Of a stretch of DNA of 64,000 bases, positions 44,028-54,300 are shown in pieces. This DNA is from Cydia pomonella. Its lineage: Eukaryota; Arthropoda; Insecta; Lepidoptera; Tortricidae. Under the pieces are notes generated by a model. That model had not been told where the DNA came from, did no database searches, and saw nothing but the letters and a program-made list of their open reading frames with translations. Within the stretch, counting starts at the first letter, position 1, and each line of letters begins with the position of its first letter. The position numbers and the translations under genes were made by a program. The stretch covers positions 11,161,692 through 11,225,691 of the forward strand of contig NC_084717.1 in the NCBI RefSeq assembly GCF_033807575.1. Direction: 5' to 3'.

Positions 44028-45479
44028 ATGATAATTGATAAATGTGTCGTTCAAATGTGTTCCAATTTTTGAGGGTTGTTCCCGCTTGTGAGTTAATTAA
44101 GTCGGGGGCATTAGAAACCTATAATGACTACCGTAGAAGTGTATGTACATAGACTCTAATAGATAGTAAGAATTTACGGCCAAAAACGGCGCCAAGCGCC
44201 TTTAAAACTACTTACCTACGTCAAACGTCGTGGCTAGTTGACACAAACGCTATTACATCAACCACCCGAACCCTGCTCTTGTAAATATGATATCAAAAAA
44301 AAAAACGTTTTTTTTCCTTCTTTTGTGTGCAATAGCAGGAATTGACGCTATAAGAAGTCCAATTTTATCGTCGCGTCAGTAAATAAGATAATTAGGTATT
44401 AACAAGTAGCCAGTTGTCATATCTTCCTTTATGACCTCAGTTCACAGAAAGCGGCGAGTAAACAAGTTGTGCAAATATTCTTTGAATATTCTTCGTTTTT
44501 GATATCTGTACAAATTAATTCGTAAAAATAATTAGATATATCTTATAATTTCATCTGCTGTACATTTTGAAGTTTTTTTTTAATATAACTAAACAAAAAT
44601 GAGTTTAGAAATACCAACTTTTACAAGATGTTGTTGCTGCTTCCCTTTGCGTCGCGGAATAATCATTCTAGGATACTTGAGCTTGGTACGTTTTTTTATA
44701 TATATTAAAAGTAGCTGTTAGTTATGTAAATAAGTACAGTTGACTTTACCAAATTGTATGACAAATTAAAATAGTAAAAACAATGCATTATTGATTACTT
44801 ATTCTTAATAGTTCGCTTGCTCATTATATACTGTATGCTCTTATCTACTCAGGTGTTTGCAGTTTTTGTTGTTAAGGCGGAAATAAAGGAAATAACACGG
44901 ATGACACAGAACCGGTCGGATGATACAATGACCTTATTCAGAGGTGCACGTTTCTCTGTTCAAAAAGGGTTCCCAATGCTCTTGTATTGTATTGAAATTG
45001 TATTTATAGTATTACTGCTGGCTGGAGCTCATACGGTTAGATAGTCCATTGAATTACTATAATAAGAAATACTACCTAAGTATGTACAGGGGAATTTTGT
45101 TATGCTTTTTTTTCCCAGGAGTAAATGCATTTACGCATCTCACCTTTGGGCTGGGGAGGCCACATGGGGGGTGGTATGTGGGTCTCGCTCCTCCCGTTAC
45201 TCCCTCTGCTGGCCAGAGGGAGGGGAAGAGAATACCCACTAGCATCCCCTGCGGCGTTGCCCGCTCTACCATTATTGGGGGATTTTGTTATGCCTACCAA
45301 TCTAAAAGGCGAATATGTAGACCCTGAACCCCGACATCGCGAACAAAATCAGCGGTTTCATAGAAACCAATAAAATTCGTGTGTGTCAACTCCGACGCAC
45401 GACTGGAGTTTACTCCTTACGAATGATTATAAAATACATTATAAAATTTGAGACCAAAACTTCGCAAACTACTTCTTCT

Positions 45480-46140
45480 TCTTTATTTGCCAAGCCCTAA
45501 CGGACGTCGGCGACCACCTTCGCCATCTCTCTTCTGCTCTTGGCCATTTTTGCCAGTATGGCTGCGTTATTCACGTTCGTCCATTTCTTAATATTGTCAA
45601 GCCAGATGAACCTCCTTCTTCCCCTTCCCCTCTTGCCATCAATTTTTCCTTCCAATATTAGTTGTAGTATATTATATTTGTCATTTCTGTATATATGAAA
45701 TAGAAATAGAATTTGTTTTATTCATAAACACACAAACAGTAATAGACAGACATAAAAGAGAACATAGTGAGAGTAAAGTGTCACGAAATGGCCTCATCTC
45801 AGCATGTTGCTGGCGACTTCCAGCGCTGATCTTCCGATGAGACCATCGAGTGCGAAATAGTCACGGAAGGTAACAGAAAAAAGGAAAGAAACATAAAATA
45901 AACATGACGAACATACTTAACACTAAATAAAATTGCACGGACGAAACGAACGTCCAGTCTGTACCGGTCCGGTCGGATCGTATCGTGGTGCGGCATTATG
46001 TCCAAAATAAGATATTTTCCTTTTTTTCACCGTAACCAAAACCTCCAACTTTTTCTCCATTCTTTTTAGTACTTCCACATTCGTAACTCTATCGGTCCAG
46101 GATATTTTTAGCATGCGCCTATATAGCCACATTTCGAATG
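45480..46140 (-). mobile_element. RTE-like LINE 3' end split by a short insertion
   Basis: The minus strand reads FEMWLYRRMLKISWTDRVTN and KISYFGH near 46140-45990, then about 300 bp of unrelated sequence, then LEGKIDGKRGRGRRRFIWLD and AKSRREMAKVVADVR near 45650-45480. The insert (about 45690-45990) is probably a SINE. In intron 2 of gene F. Confidence 0.72.
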
Positions 46141-47116
46141 CGTCTAGTCCAAGTTTCTACTTAGGAGTTGTTATTTGTTGACATTGAATAATAAAGTGTT
46201 TCCATGCAGCTTTTGCTAGATGATGCGCAAGATGAGTTAGGCACGAAACATAACGTAACGAAAGGTTTAATTTTAGTAAAATAGGGAGTAACTCCCCCCT
46301 CGTAAATTTTCATACCTATTCTTAAAAAGTAAACTCCAGTTGTGGGAATGCAAATCGGTTATAATCGTAACCAAAATAATCGGTTATAAGTGAAACCGAT
46401 TATTTTGACAAAATTTAAAAACCGATTATTGAAAACTCGAATTACCGGCTACGGTTATATTCGGTTCTTTATTTATGACTTAATTTCTACAAATTGATTT
46501 TCTAATGACTACAAAATCCTGCCTTTTTTTGGCTGTGACGACTGTGACTACGACTTTTGTCATTCGTGTAGGTACTTTTTGGTCGACCATAGGGAATGTG
46601 TAATTGTGCACTGTAGAGATTACATATACTTTCGCGACGTTAATTTGATTAACCTAATATCAAGAGAAAGACTCCAATGCCCATAAAACTTACCAGATTA
46701 ATTATCAGATATATACTTAGACTAGGCTTTACATTGACAGTTAGATATAATTTCAGTTTCAATTATTTTTAACATTTTATATTTAAACTTTGTCCAAATT
46801 TTATTCCACATAGGGTGACTGATATAGTTATTGGCCACTACATAGTAATTGGCCACTCCTAAAAAATCACAAAGAAACAAGCCAATAGAAGTCTTATTGT
46901 TGAAAGTGGCCAATTACTATATTTTTTTGTCTCGATATTTTTTTACATTCTACATATTCAAAATTGTGCCCAATTTTTATTCTGCATGCGGCATGCGTAC
47001 TAAATTTCATGAGTTTGCCCAAGCAAACCAAGGATTTTTATAATGTACCGTTAGTATCTCACCTATTTAACTTATATTGTAGAAACGACCAGGGCTAATG
47101 CAGGTATACTACTATT

Positions 47117-47266
47117 CATCATATCATCATCATCATATCAGCCTTTTATCGCCCACTGCTGAGCATAGGCCTCTCTTCTAGTACGCCACTTATCCCGGTC
47201 CCGAGCCAATCTCATCCAGAAGTGACCCGCAGTCTTCCGAATGTCGTCCACCCAACGAGCCAACGG
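47117..47266. mobile_element. SINE-like insertion in exon 3 of gene F
   Basis: The 150-bp insert begins with a cat/atc microsatellite and continues with a common lepidopteran repeat (the phrase cgcccactgctgagcatagg). The duplicated target TACTATT lies at 47110-47116 and 47267-47273. A related phrase (cccactgctgggcacaggcc) occurs at 28.29 kb. Confidence 0.75.
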
Positions 47267-48014
47267 TACTATTACGGAGTGACAACCACTGCGGCTGCGC
47301 CGGTGATATTTCTCTGGACGTTGACGAGTGAGAGTGGGAGAGAACAAACTTACGATTTCGACTACTATTTCTACCATCTGGTGGATTTATGCATTATATT
47401 TATTGGAATTGGTTAGTAGTTTTAGCGTCGGTAGCGTTATTTTGTTGTTATTTCATTTGCACTTAGAAATGCCTGTACATAAAATTTCCATGTAGTTTGT
47501 CCTTTGTCCGTAATTCTTTGCAATATGGCCGCTTCCAATATACAGTAAAGTAAGTCGTCGTCATAAATACACTGTATAGTAGAAAAAATATCTAACTATG
47601 TATACTTGAATATAGATCGTGTCATTCACTCGTATTGTCATGTTATTAAAGGTTAGATTTGACAAATCTGCGCGTCATCGTAGATGTCACGAACTATAGA
47701 ATGGACATGTATAGTTTTCCCGACATACGATGAGTTTCTGACTGTGGTGAACGGTGGTAAAAACACACACACAATGTGTGTTGCTCGCATATGGACACTA
47801 AACTTATTTCTGTAGGTACCTACTATTTCGTTTTTGCCAACTGCCTTTACCCTACTAATTTAATAGAATTTGTGTTTTGGCAGTAACGCAAGTGTACCTG
47901 CTGCTAATGATCTGAAGTGAGCTGCGGAAGCCTCGAGAGGCGCTTTGCTCCGTCAACCCCCTAACTGAGGTCTACGTTCAACAACCTACACTTAACAAAC
48001 TTAGTTTTTTATGA

Positions 48015-48290
48015 ATAACTGCGTCAGTTACCTACGAGAAGCCCGAACGAGGCGAAAACTCCTCGCTGCTCTTCGTCAACTACCTATCTACCTGCAACAA
48101 GCAACAACCTTAATTCGTTATGAACAACTACATCAACCACAAAAAGCGGGTTTTCTGCCTGAGTAACTGAAAACCCGCGAGTTAGGTACTTTAGCTTTGT
48201 TTACCACCTAACTTAGATCTACTTACTTAACCCTATGTATAATTAACAACCTTTATTTTTTATGATCAACTACGTCAACCGTCATGGGAA
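48015..48290 (+). repeat. Degenerate tandem copies of the gene F terminal exon tail
   Basis: The end of exon 4 (a His/Gln/Asn-type tail, then ttttttatga and aactgcgtcagttacc) recurs at least twice downstream, ending near ttatgaacaactacatcaacc and ttttttatgatcaactacgtcaacc. Spacing is irregular and divergence is high. This resembles the exon-tail arrays beside genes B and C but is older. Confidence 0.5.
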
Positions 48291-49273
48291 CATAACAGAA
48301 ATCACGCATGATGCTGTGCTACAATATCAACCATCCATTACCCGAAGCCTTCTCTTGTAAATATGATATCAAAATAAAATATAGGTAGGTATACCCCATT
48401 TCGTTTACCATGGGGGGATTCCACTTGAATCTGCACAAAGAGAACCATAATCTTGATCTATTGTTTAACATGTATTACATACAGACCCTACAATGAAGTA
48501 ATGTCGGGTTAAGCTACTTGATACTACTTGGGCATATACATATTTATCCTAAAGGTTAAAAATGTTAACTTAAAAAAACTCGTATTGATAGTTTAAACAA
48601 TTATTAACATTAACGGTAAAAGCTTAAAAACTTAATTATTTATTTAATAACATCTAGCCTTGATCCCTGCAAGATCTCTCATTCCAAAGTTTATCATTCT
48701 GCTAATTATTTTTTTTTTTTTTTTTTTTGTTATACTTATTTATCTAATTGTATTGATGATGCAGTGTATCTATGAATTCATATTAGTATTTTCTTTTGTC
48801 GCACAATTATTTTTATGAAGTACTTTTATGGAATGTTTATTAAATTATGAAATAATTCGAATTATATTTTAATAGCCATTATATTTACCATAAGATTAAA
48901 ATTAGTTTTATGTAGTAAATAAAGTTTTGCTGCGCCCTATCAGGGTCCACGTACTGTACACGTAGCATTAAGTTATATGTGTTTTGTACTTGGTTGCAAA
49001 TAAATAAATTAAATTGAAATTGAAGTCCAACAACTTGTTTTAAAATGTTTTTTATCAGACGTTTTCCTTCTTGTGTGTGCAATTAAAGAAATCAACGCTT
49101 TAAGTAGTCCAATTTTAATAAAATATAATTACTATAATAGGTAGATAGGTACTCTAACAAATAGCCAATTGTCATATCTTCCCTCATTTCACAAAAAATC
49201 GCAAGTAAACAAGTTGTGCAAATATTCTTTGGATATTCCTTTTTTTGATATCGGTAGAAATTAATCGGTAATT

Positions 49274-49620
49274 CTTTTTTATACTACGTCGGTGGCAAAC
49301 AAGCTTACGGCTCGCCTGATGGTAAGCAGTCTCTGTAGCCTATGTACGGCTGCAACTCCAGGAGTTGCATGCGCGTTGCCGACCCTAACACTCCGCACCC
49401 TCGTTGAGCTCTGGCAACCTTACTCACCGGCAGGAACACAACACTATGAGTAGGGTCTAGTGTTATTTGGCTGCAGTTCTCTGTAAGGTGGAGGTACTTC
49501 CCCAGTTGGGCTCAGCTCTACATCTGGAATGACGTCCGCTGTGCTGTGCCCTACCACGCAAAGCGAGATTACATTCACAATGCCCATACCTCTCTTTTGG
49601 ACGTAGTTTAAGGACATACC
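49274..49620 (-). mobile_element. Dispersed retroposon-like repeat, copy f
   Basis: Near-full-length copy inserted between the duplicated promoter region and first exon of remnant gene G. The frame reads MSLNYVQKRGMGIVNVISLC and continues to PPPY. Confidence 0.78.
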
Positions 49621-49707
49621 AAAATAATGCAATTATCACATTTTATGAAATAAAGTAAAAAACTGCTGTCATTTTTTATATTTTTTTTCAATATATAACA
49701 AAAGAAA

Positions 49708-49799
49708 ATGCGTTTAGAAATACCAACTTTTACAAGATGTGTTGTTGTTGTTTACCTTTACGTCGTGACAGGATCATTCTGGGATACTTGAGCTTACAA
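49708..49799 (+). pseudogene. First-exon remnant of the four-TM family, gene G
   Basis: The first codons match gene F (M-R-L-E-I-P-T-F-T-R). The Cys-codon run then has two extra bases, which shifts the frame before the PLR motif. The downstream bases still spell the family pattern up to ATTCTGGGATACTTGAGC. The upstream 49.06-49.27 kb resembles the region upstream of gene F exon 1, so the promoter was copied too. A dispersed repeat (49.27-49.62 kb) has inserted between them. No further exons were found. Confidence 0.65.
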
Positions 49800-51322
49800 G
49801 TAAGGGTACCCAACTGTCCGACTCCGATTTGATTCATTTTGATATATGTTATAGAGTAGTCTAAAATAACGGACACGTATTTTTTTTTAGCTGCCCAAAC
49901 TCAACCTGTTAGGAGAAAATGGCCTTCAAAGTACTAAAAAGTTACTAAATCTTCTAACTCCTATAGAAAGTGATGCTCAAGCAACTTGCTAGTTAATGGC
50001 TGGTTTGAGTATATGTTTGAAAACAGCAAAAAATAATGAGCACGTGTTTTGTTATATCTACTAAAACTCATTTTTTCCTAAAAAAAATCGACATTCGAAG
50101 TTTTATAATATCTTATTTATTTATTTATTTTATTTTATTCGGAAAACCAACAGCTTAATAAACTAAAACTAGGTTAACATAAATATGTATCAGGGAAGCC
50201 AATTACAGGTTTCCACAGATAGGATACAAAGGTAGTCATATTACAGGTTAGCACGTGTTGTAGATAACAAAATTAAAGACTTTACAAACGCCAAAACATG
50301 CTAAAGTTACACATAAAGACAGGTATTTTTTAGGAAAACTCGATCGAACTAGACGAACTTTTAAAATCCCGTTACTCCGATAGTAGGACTACGAGAATTA
50401 GAGAAGTCCTTATATTCCGATCAATCGAGCCAGCGGGAAAAAAAATATTCGTATTCCAATTGATTGGACTAGCCCAGGGGTTCCCAATCTTTTTCAACAT
50501 GCGGCGCAGTTACAAGTTTAGTATTTTGCAACGGCGCCCTTGTAAATTTAAAATCACGGTCGAAAAAGAGTGACACGGCGCTATATTATTTACCGATGCG
50601 AGCGCTCAAATAGGTACCCGCGAATATTTGTGGTTTCGGATACTGATAGAACTCACGGCGCCCCTCTTTACTTTCTACGGCGCACCAGGGCGCCGCGGCG
50701 CACACTTTGGGAACCCCTGGACTAGCCAGTCGGACCATGCGACCTAAGAGATATTTTTTTTTTCTCATTTTCCTTCATAAGTTTTTTTTTACTATGAAAA
50801 TAAAATAAAAAAATAGTTTTGTAATATTCAATTTAAGTTCTTTCAAATGATACCCCACATGACCTAGTAACTTTGTAAAATAAAAATTTTGTCCCCTCTT
50901 TATATTGGGCATTTTCCATAATTAATAAAAAAAAAAAATTACACTTCCAATATGTCTGGGTTAGCGTTGTTCATTACTATTCAAAATTTCAAATCAATAA
51001 CTTAAGTAGTTCTCGAGATATTTAGCAATGTGACAGACGGACAGACAAAGTCGCACCATAAGGGTTCCTTTTGGACCGTTTAAGGTATTTTTAATTTAAA
51101 AATGCATGGTCAATGGGGATGGCTGTGAGATCCCGTTTTTCTATGCAAAAATAGTCTTAGAAAACTTACTCTAACTTTTTTAGTTTTACGCAATTTACTC
51201 TGTACGGCGGTATGGTTCCATAACGCAGTCGTGAGTTTTAGAAGAAAAGCCGACTGATATACATAGGCCCGTCGTCCTCCCCGCGTTCAGTACCTTCGTG
51301 TATGTGACATCGGTAACTAGTG
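49800..51322. other. Intergenic region before AOX
   Basis: No gene recognised apart from the hAT-type MITE at 50475. Contains dispersed lepidopteran repeat sequence (for example cggacagacaaagtcgcacc near 51.04 kb). The AOX promoter should lie at the right end. Confidence 0.45.
50475..50719. mobile_element. hAT MITE with CAGGGGTTCCCAA ends
   Basis: Ends CAGGGGTTCCCAA and TTTGGGAACCCCTG, with the 8-bp duplication GACTAGCC at 50467-50474 and 50720-50727. The gcggcgc-rich interior is typical of non-autonomous hAT elements. 245 bp. Confidence 0.85.
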
Positions 51323-51365
51323 ATGGCTTGCATAGAGTTTACCGTCAACGGACGGAAATGTTCAG
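51323..51365 (+). CDS. AOX: AOX exon 1 (start)
   Basis: The exon encodes MACIEFTVNGRKCS plus one base, ending TCAG|GTAAAT. The I-x-F-T-V-N-G start is the first strand of the ferredoxin-like domain in insect aldehyde oxidases. The ATG has A at -3. A TTCAGTA initiator-like word lies about 35 bases upstream. Intron 1 is 2.36 kb and contains the hairpin at 52.66 kb and the 8-bp-TSD element at 52.9 kb. Confidence 0.82.
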
Positions 51366-54300
51366 GTAAATCGATTTTACATAGTTCCTCATTTAATTAA
51401 GATCTTCTTCATCTTATCGATTTCCCAAAGGAACTTGGATAAACGGCTGTTAAATCCCAAACTTTAGGTTCATAAATAGATTTTAGATTGCGCTGAAATT
51501 TGATACACAGTTTGTAGGTCGATGCCCCTAAAAGTGAGCTTAAATAAATAAATTTTAAAACATGGGGCCACTTTTATATTTTTTATTATATTGTGTACGT
51601 ATTTAATGACATCAACCTCATATGCAAGTAGTTTAGTTTTTCTTTTCAAGTTTTCATACTTTTATCTTTAAAACCTGTACATTACCTACTTTACGAGATA
51701 TTGACCATTCATTCTTCCATTTATTCCTGAAAGTACTGGGTCCGGTTTTGTTTTAGGAACTACGCAGCTGATTTTAGAGGTTTTAACAAATACTGTGTTT
51801 ACGATTTAAAAAAGGTATTTTCAGCTGAAACTGAAAAAAAATATCTAAGAGAAAAATCTATATATAGGCTCATGCCGCTAAAGTACATTAGTATGTACTT
51901 ACACTCCGTTTCGATGACATCAGTCAAAAACAAACTAGCATTTCATTTGAGGAGTCAAGATGATAGATATTTTTTAAATATGTAATTATTTAAAATCTAT
52001 TTTTTGTAAAAATCCTGTTCCTATAGAGTGAATAGGGGAAGGAATAAATATAAATGTTTAAACCAGAAATTTTTGAATAATTAGACATTCATTTTAGGTA
52101 AGAATTTTTTTACCTACAATAGGTACCTACTTAAATTACCGATTCCAGTTCATTTGTCATTATAATTTGCTTCTGCTGATTTCTCAAACACAGTCGTTAC
52201 ATCTTTGCAATCAAAACAACGAAACAATCAAACAACCGTAGACAGCTGAACAATCACTTCTTCGGTTACTATCAAGCCGCTAAGACATCTAAGTACGCAA
52301 AGTACAATAGCCTTCATAAACCCATCATCATTCAGTCGTTGTGCCATTGAATCATTATTTCCATGTCGGTATGGTAAACAACATTTAGAATTACTTTTAT
52401 ATAACATAAATAGCCTTAGATTTCTTAGTTGTAGTAGTCACGATACTGCCTTTCAGGAAGTTTGTTTAGAACAACAAATGCCACAAGATTCTATGGTGTA
52501 TGGTGTACGGTGGTGGTGGTCGTCATGTATATTATTGTCAAAATTGAAAGGCCCTGATATGCGGAAAAAAGGTTTTACTTGAGAAACATCAGTTATTACA
52601 TTATTAATACAATATATTGAATAATAATTCGATTAAATGCAAGGCTTTCTGTGCGGAAAGAGAAGAGTCGTGGAGTGTATTGGGCCCCATACATTCCACG
52701 GCTCTTCTCTTTCCGCTCAGACGCAAACACCGTGGTGGGATGGCGTGGCGATAGAGAAAACGATCGCTGCGATAGCTGTAGCCGAAAATTAAATCTCATA
52801 ACTAGTAGTAGATACTTATTGCAGCCAATGTCAAATAATTTGACAACGAGAGTTACGCGAATTATTTTTAGCAAAGTTTCTTAGTATGGAAGGTAGAGGC
52901 AAGGAACAGAATCTCCATATACCAAAAAGTGTCCGACAAAAAACCATAAATAGGTGGCGCTACAATACCTAGAATACTTGAGAAAAAATCTAATCATAGA
53001 CAGCGCACTTCATTCCGTTAATAACGCCTAGTTTCTTAGCTACTTTAGCGCTACTCTAGAGAGATTTGGAACTATTATTTATAGCTGACAGCTGGACACT
53101 TTTGCAACAGTTCTGCCTAAGGAGATTTTGTTCCTTGCCTCTACCTTCCATATTTCTTAGGTATGTAGCCACGTACAATTTTACAGTACCTAGCTTCTCA
53201 CATGCTCTTGATTGCCGTAGCTTCCAGCCGTCACCCTTACCTGTGATCTAGAGCTAAGTAATAAAATTATAATGAAATATATCTACCAAGTCGGCGGCAA
53301 TACACATGCTCACTGTCATGCAGTGAATATATTAGCTAGTTAAACTTGCATGCAATTTTCGTTTTTTCATGCTTATCTTTCCAAGACGTGTGCATGAATG
53401 TAGCTGAGTACACTCCATAACAGCTCATTGGATAGTATAAGCTAACTTGTATGCTTTTTTTCTGGAATGCAACTAAAAATATTCCCGCCTTTAACCTTTT
53501 CGAAGCCGTTTGAAACACAAAAGATATCACTCGGACGCCACGTCACCGAAGTATCAAAACTGAATTTGAACTTTGATGCATATGCACGTAGGTCTAAATA
53601 TGTTACTTTGTGGTCTGTGACGGATTAGTCCGTCTTCGGCGTTGGACCCACGGTGCAGATATATCCGTCATTGGCGTCTAAAATGTTCAGACATATTAAG
53701 TTCTATATTGTTGTGTCGCAGTGGACGAGTCGACGCCGCGTGACACATCCTTGAACGCGTACCTGCGCTACACGCTAGCGCTGCCGGGCACCAAGGCGAT
53801 GTGTCACGAAGGTGGCTGCGGCGCCTGTATTGTGTCTGTGCGCGCTCGCCGCGCCTCCGGCACTACAGAGACCTTCTCCATCAACTCCGTACGTACATAG
53901 ACCACACGTTACATTACATTGAGTGTAATATACCTGCATTACACGTTCGCTGCCAAGACGATGTTTTACGACAGCGGTTGCACTGCACCACAGAGGTTTG
54001 ACTTGCACCGCACTTTGGTTGTCACTAAACACGCACATATTCGTAACACACTTAGTGATATTTTAAGATATTTGTACTAACAATAATGATCACAGTTGGT
54101 CTCTCAATAAAATGAAATTGAAATTGTTCTAAACCGCTACTATTGCAGGGAAGACGAAAACATAGCGTATTGTTGTACTTATTTTGCAGTGAACCCCGCT
54201 GTTTGACGTAAGTGACGTGACATTTTTGTTAGAAACTGACCCAGAAACGCAGTAGCTTTGAAATGAACCATATGTTGATCCGACTCTTGCTGTGTCTATT

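Larger units (their letters stand above)
44599..48014 (+). pseudogene. Four-transmembrane family gene F, disrupted
   Basis: The exons are 44599-44685 (MSLEIPTFTRCCCCFPLRRG start), 44853-45035 (183 bases, ending LLLAGAHT), 47083-47411 and 47884-48014. Phases would be 0, 0, 1 as in gene D. Exon 3 contains a 150-bp insertion (47117-47266) flanked by a 7-bp target duplication. Removing the added 157 bases leaves 172 bases and the expected phase, so the exon was intact before insertion. Exon 4 has an in-frame TGA at 47913-47915 where gene D has CGC (Arg of IRSEL). Beyond it the frame continues to a stop at 48014, giving 131 bases as in gene D. Exons 1 and 2 look intact, so a truncated two-TM product remains possible. 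Confidence 0.78.

Noticed and set aside
45049..45373. Overlapping GC-rich frames on both strands after gene F exon 2
   Set aside because: The stretch looks like a decayed dispersed repeat in intron 2; no motif and no conserved splice context.
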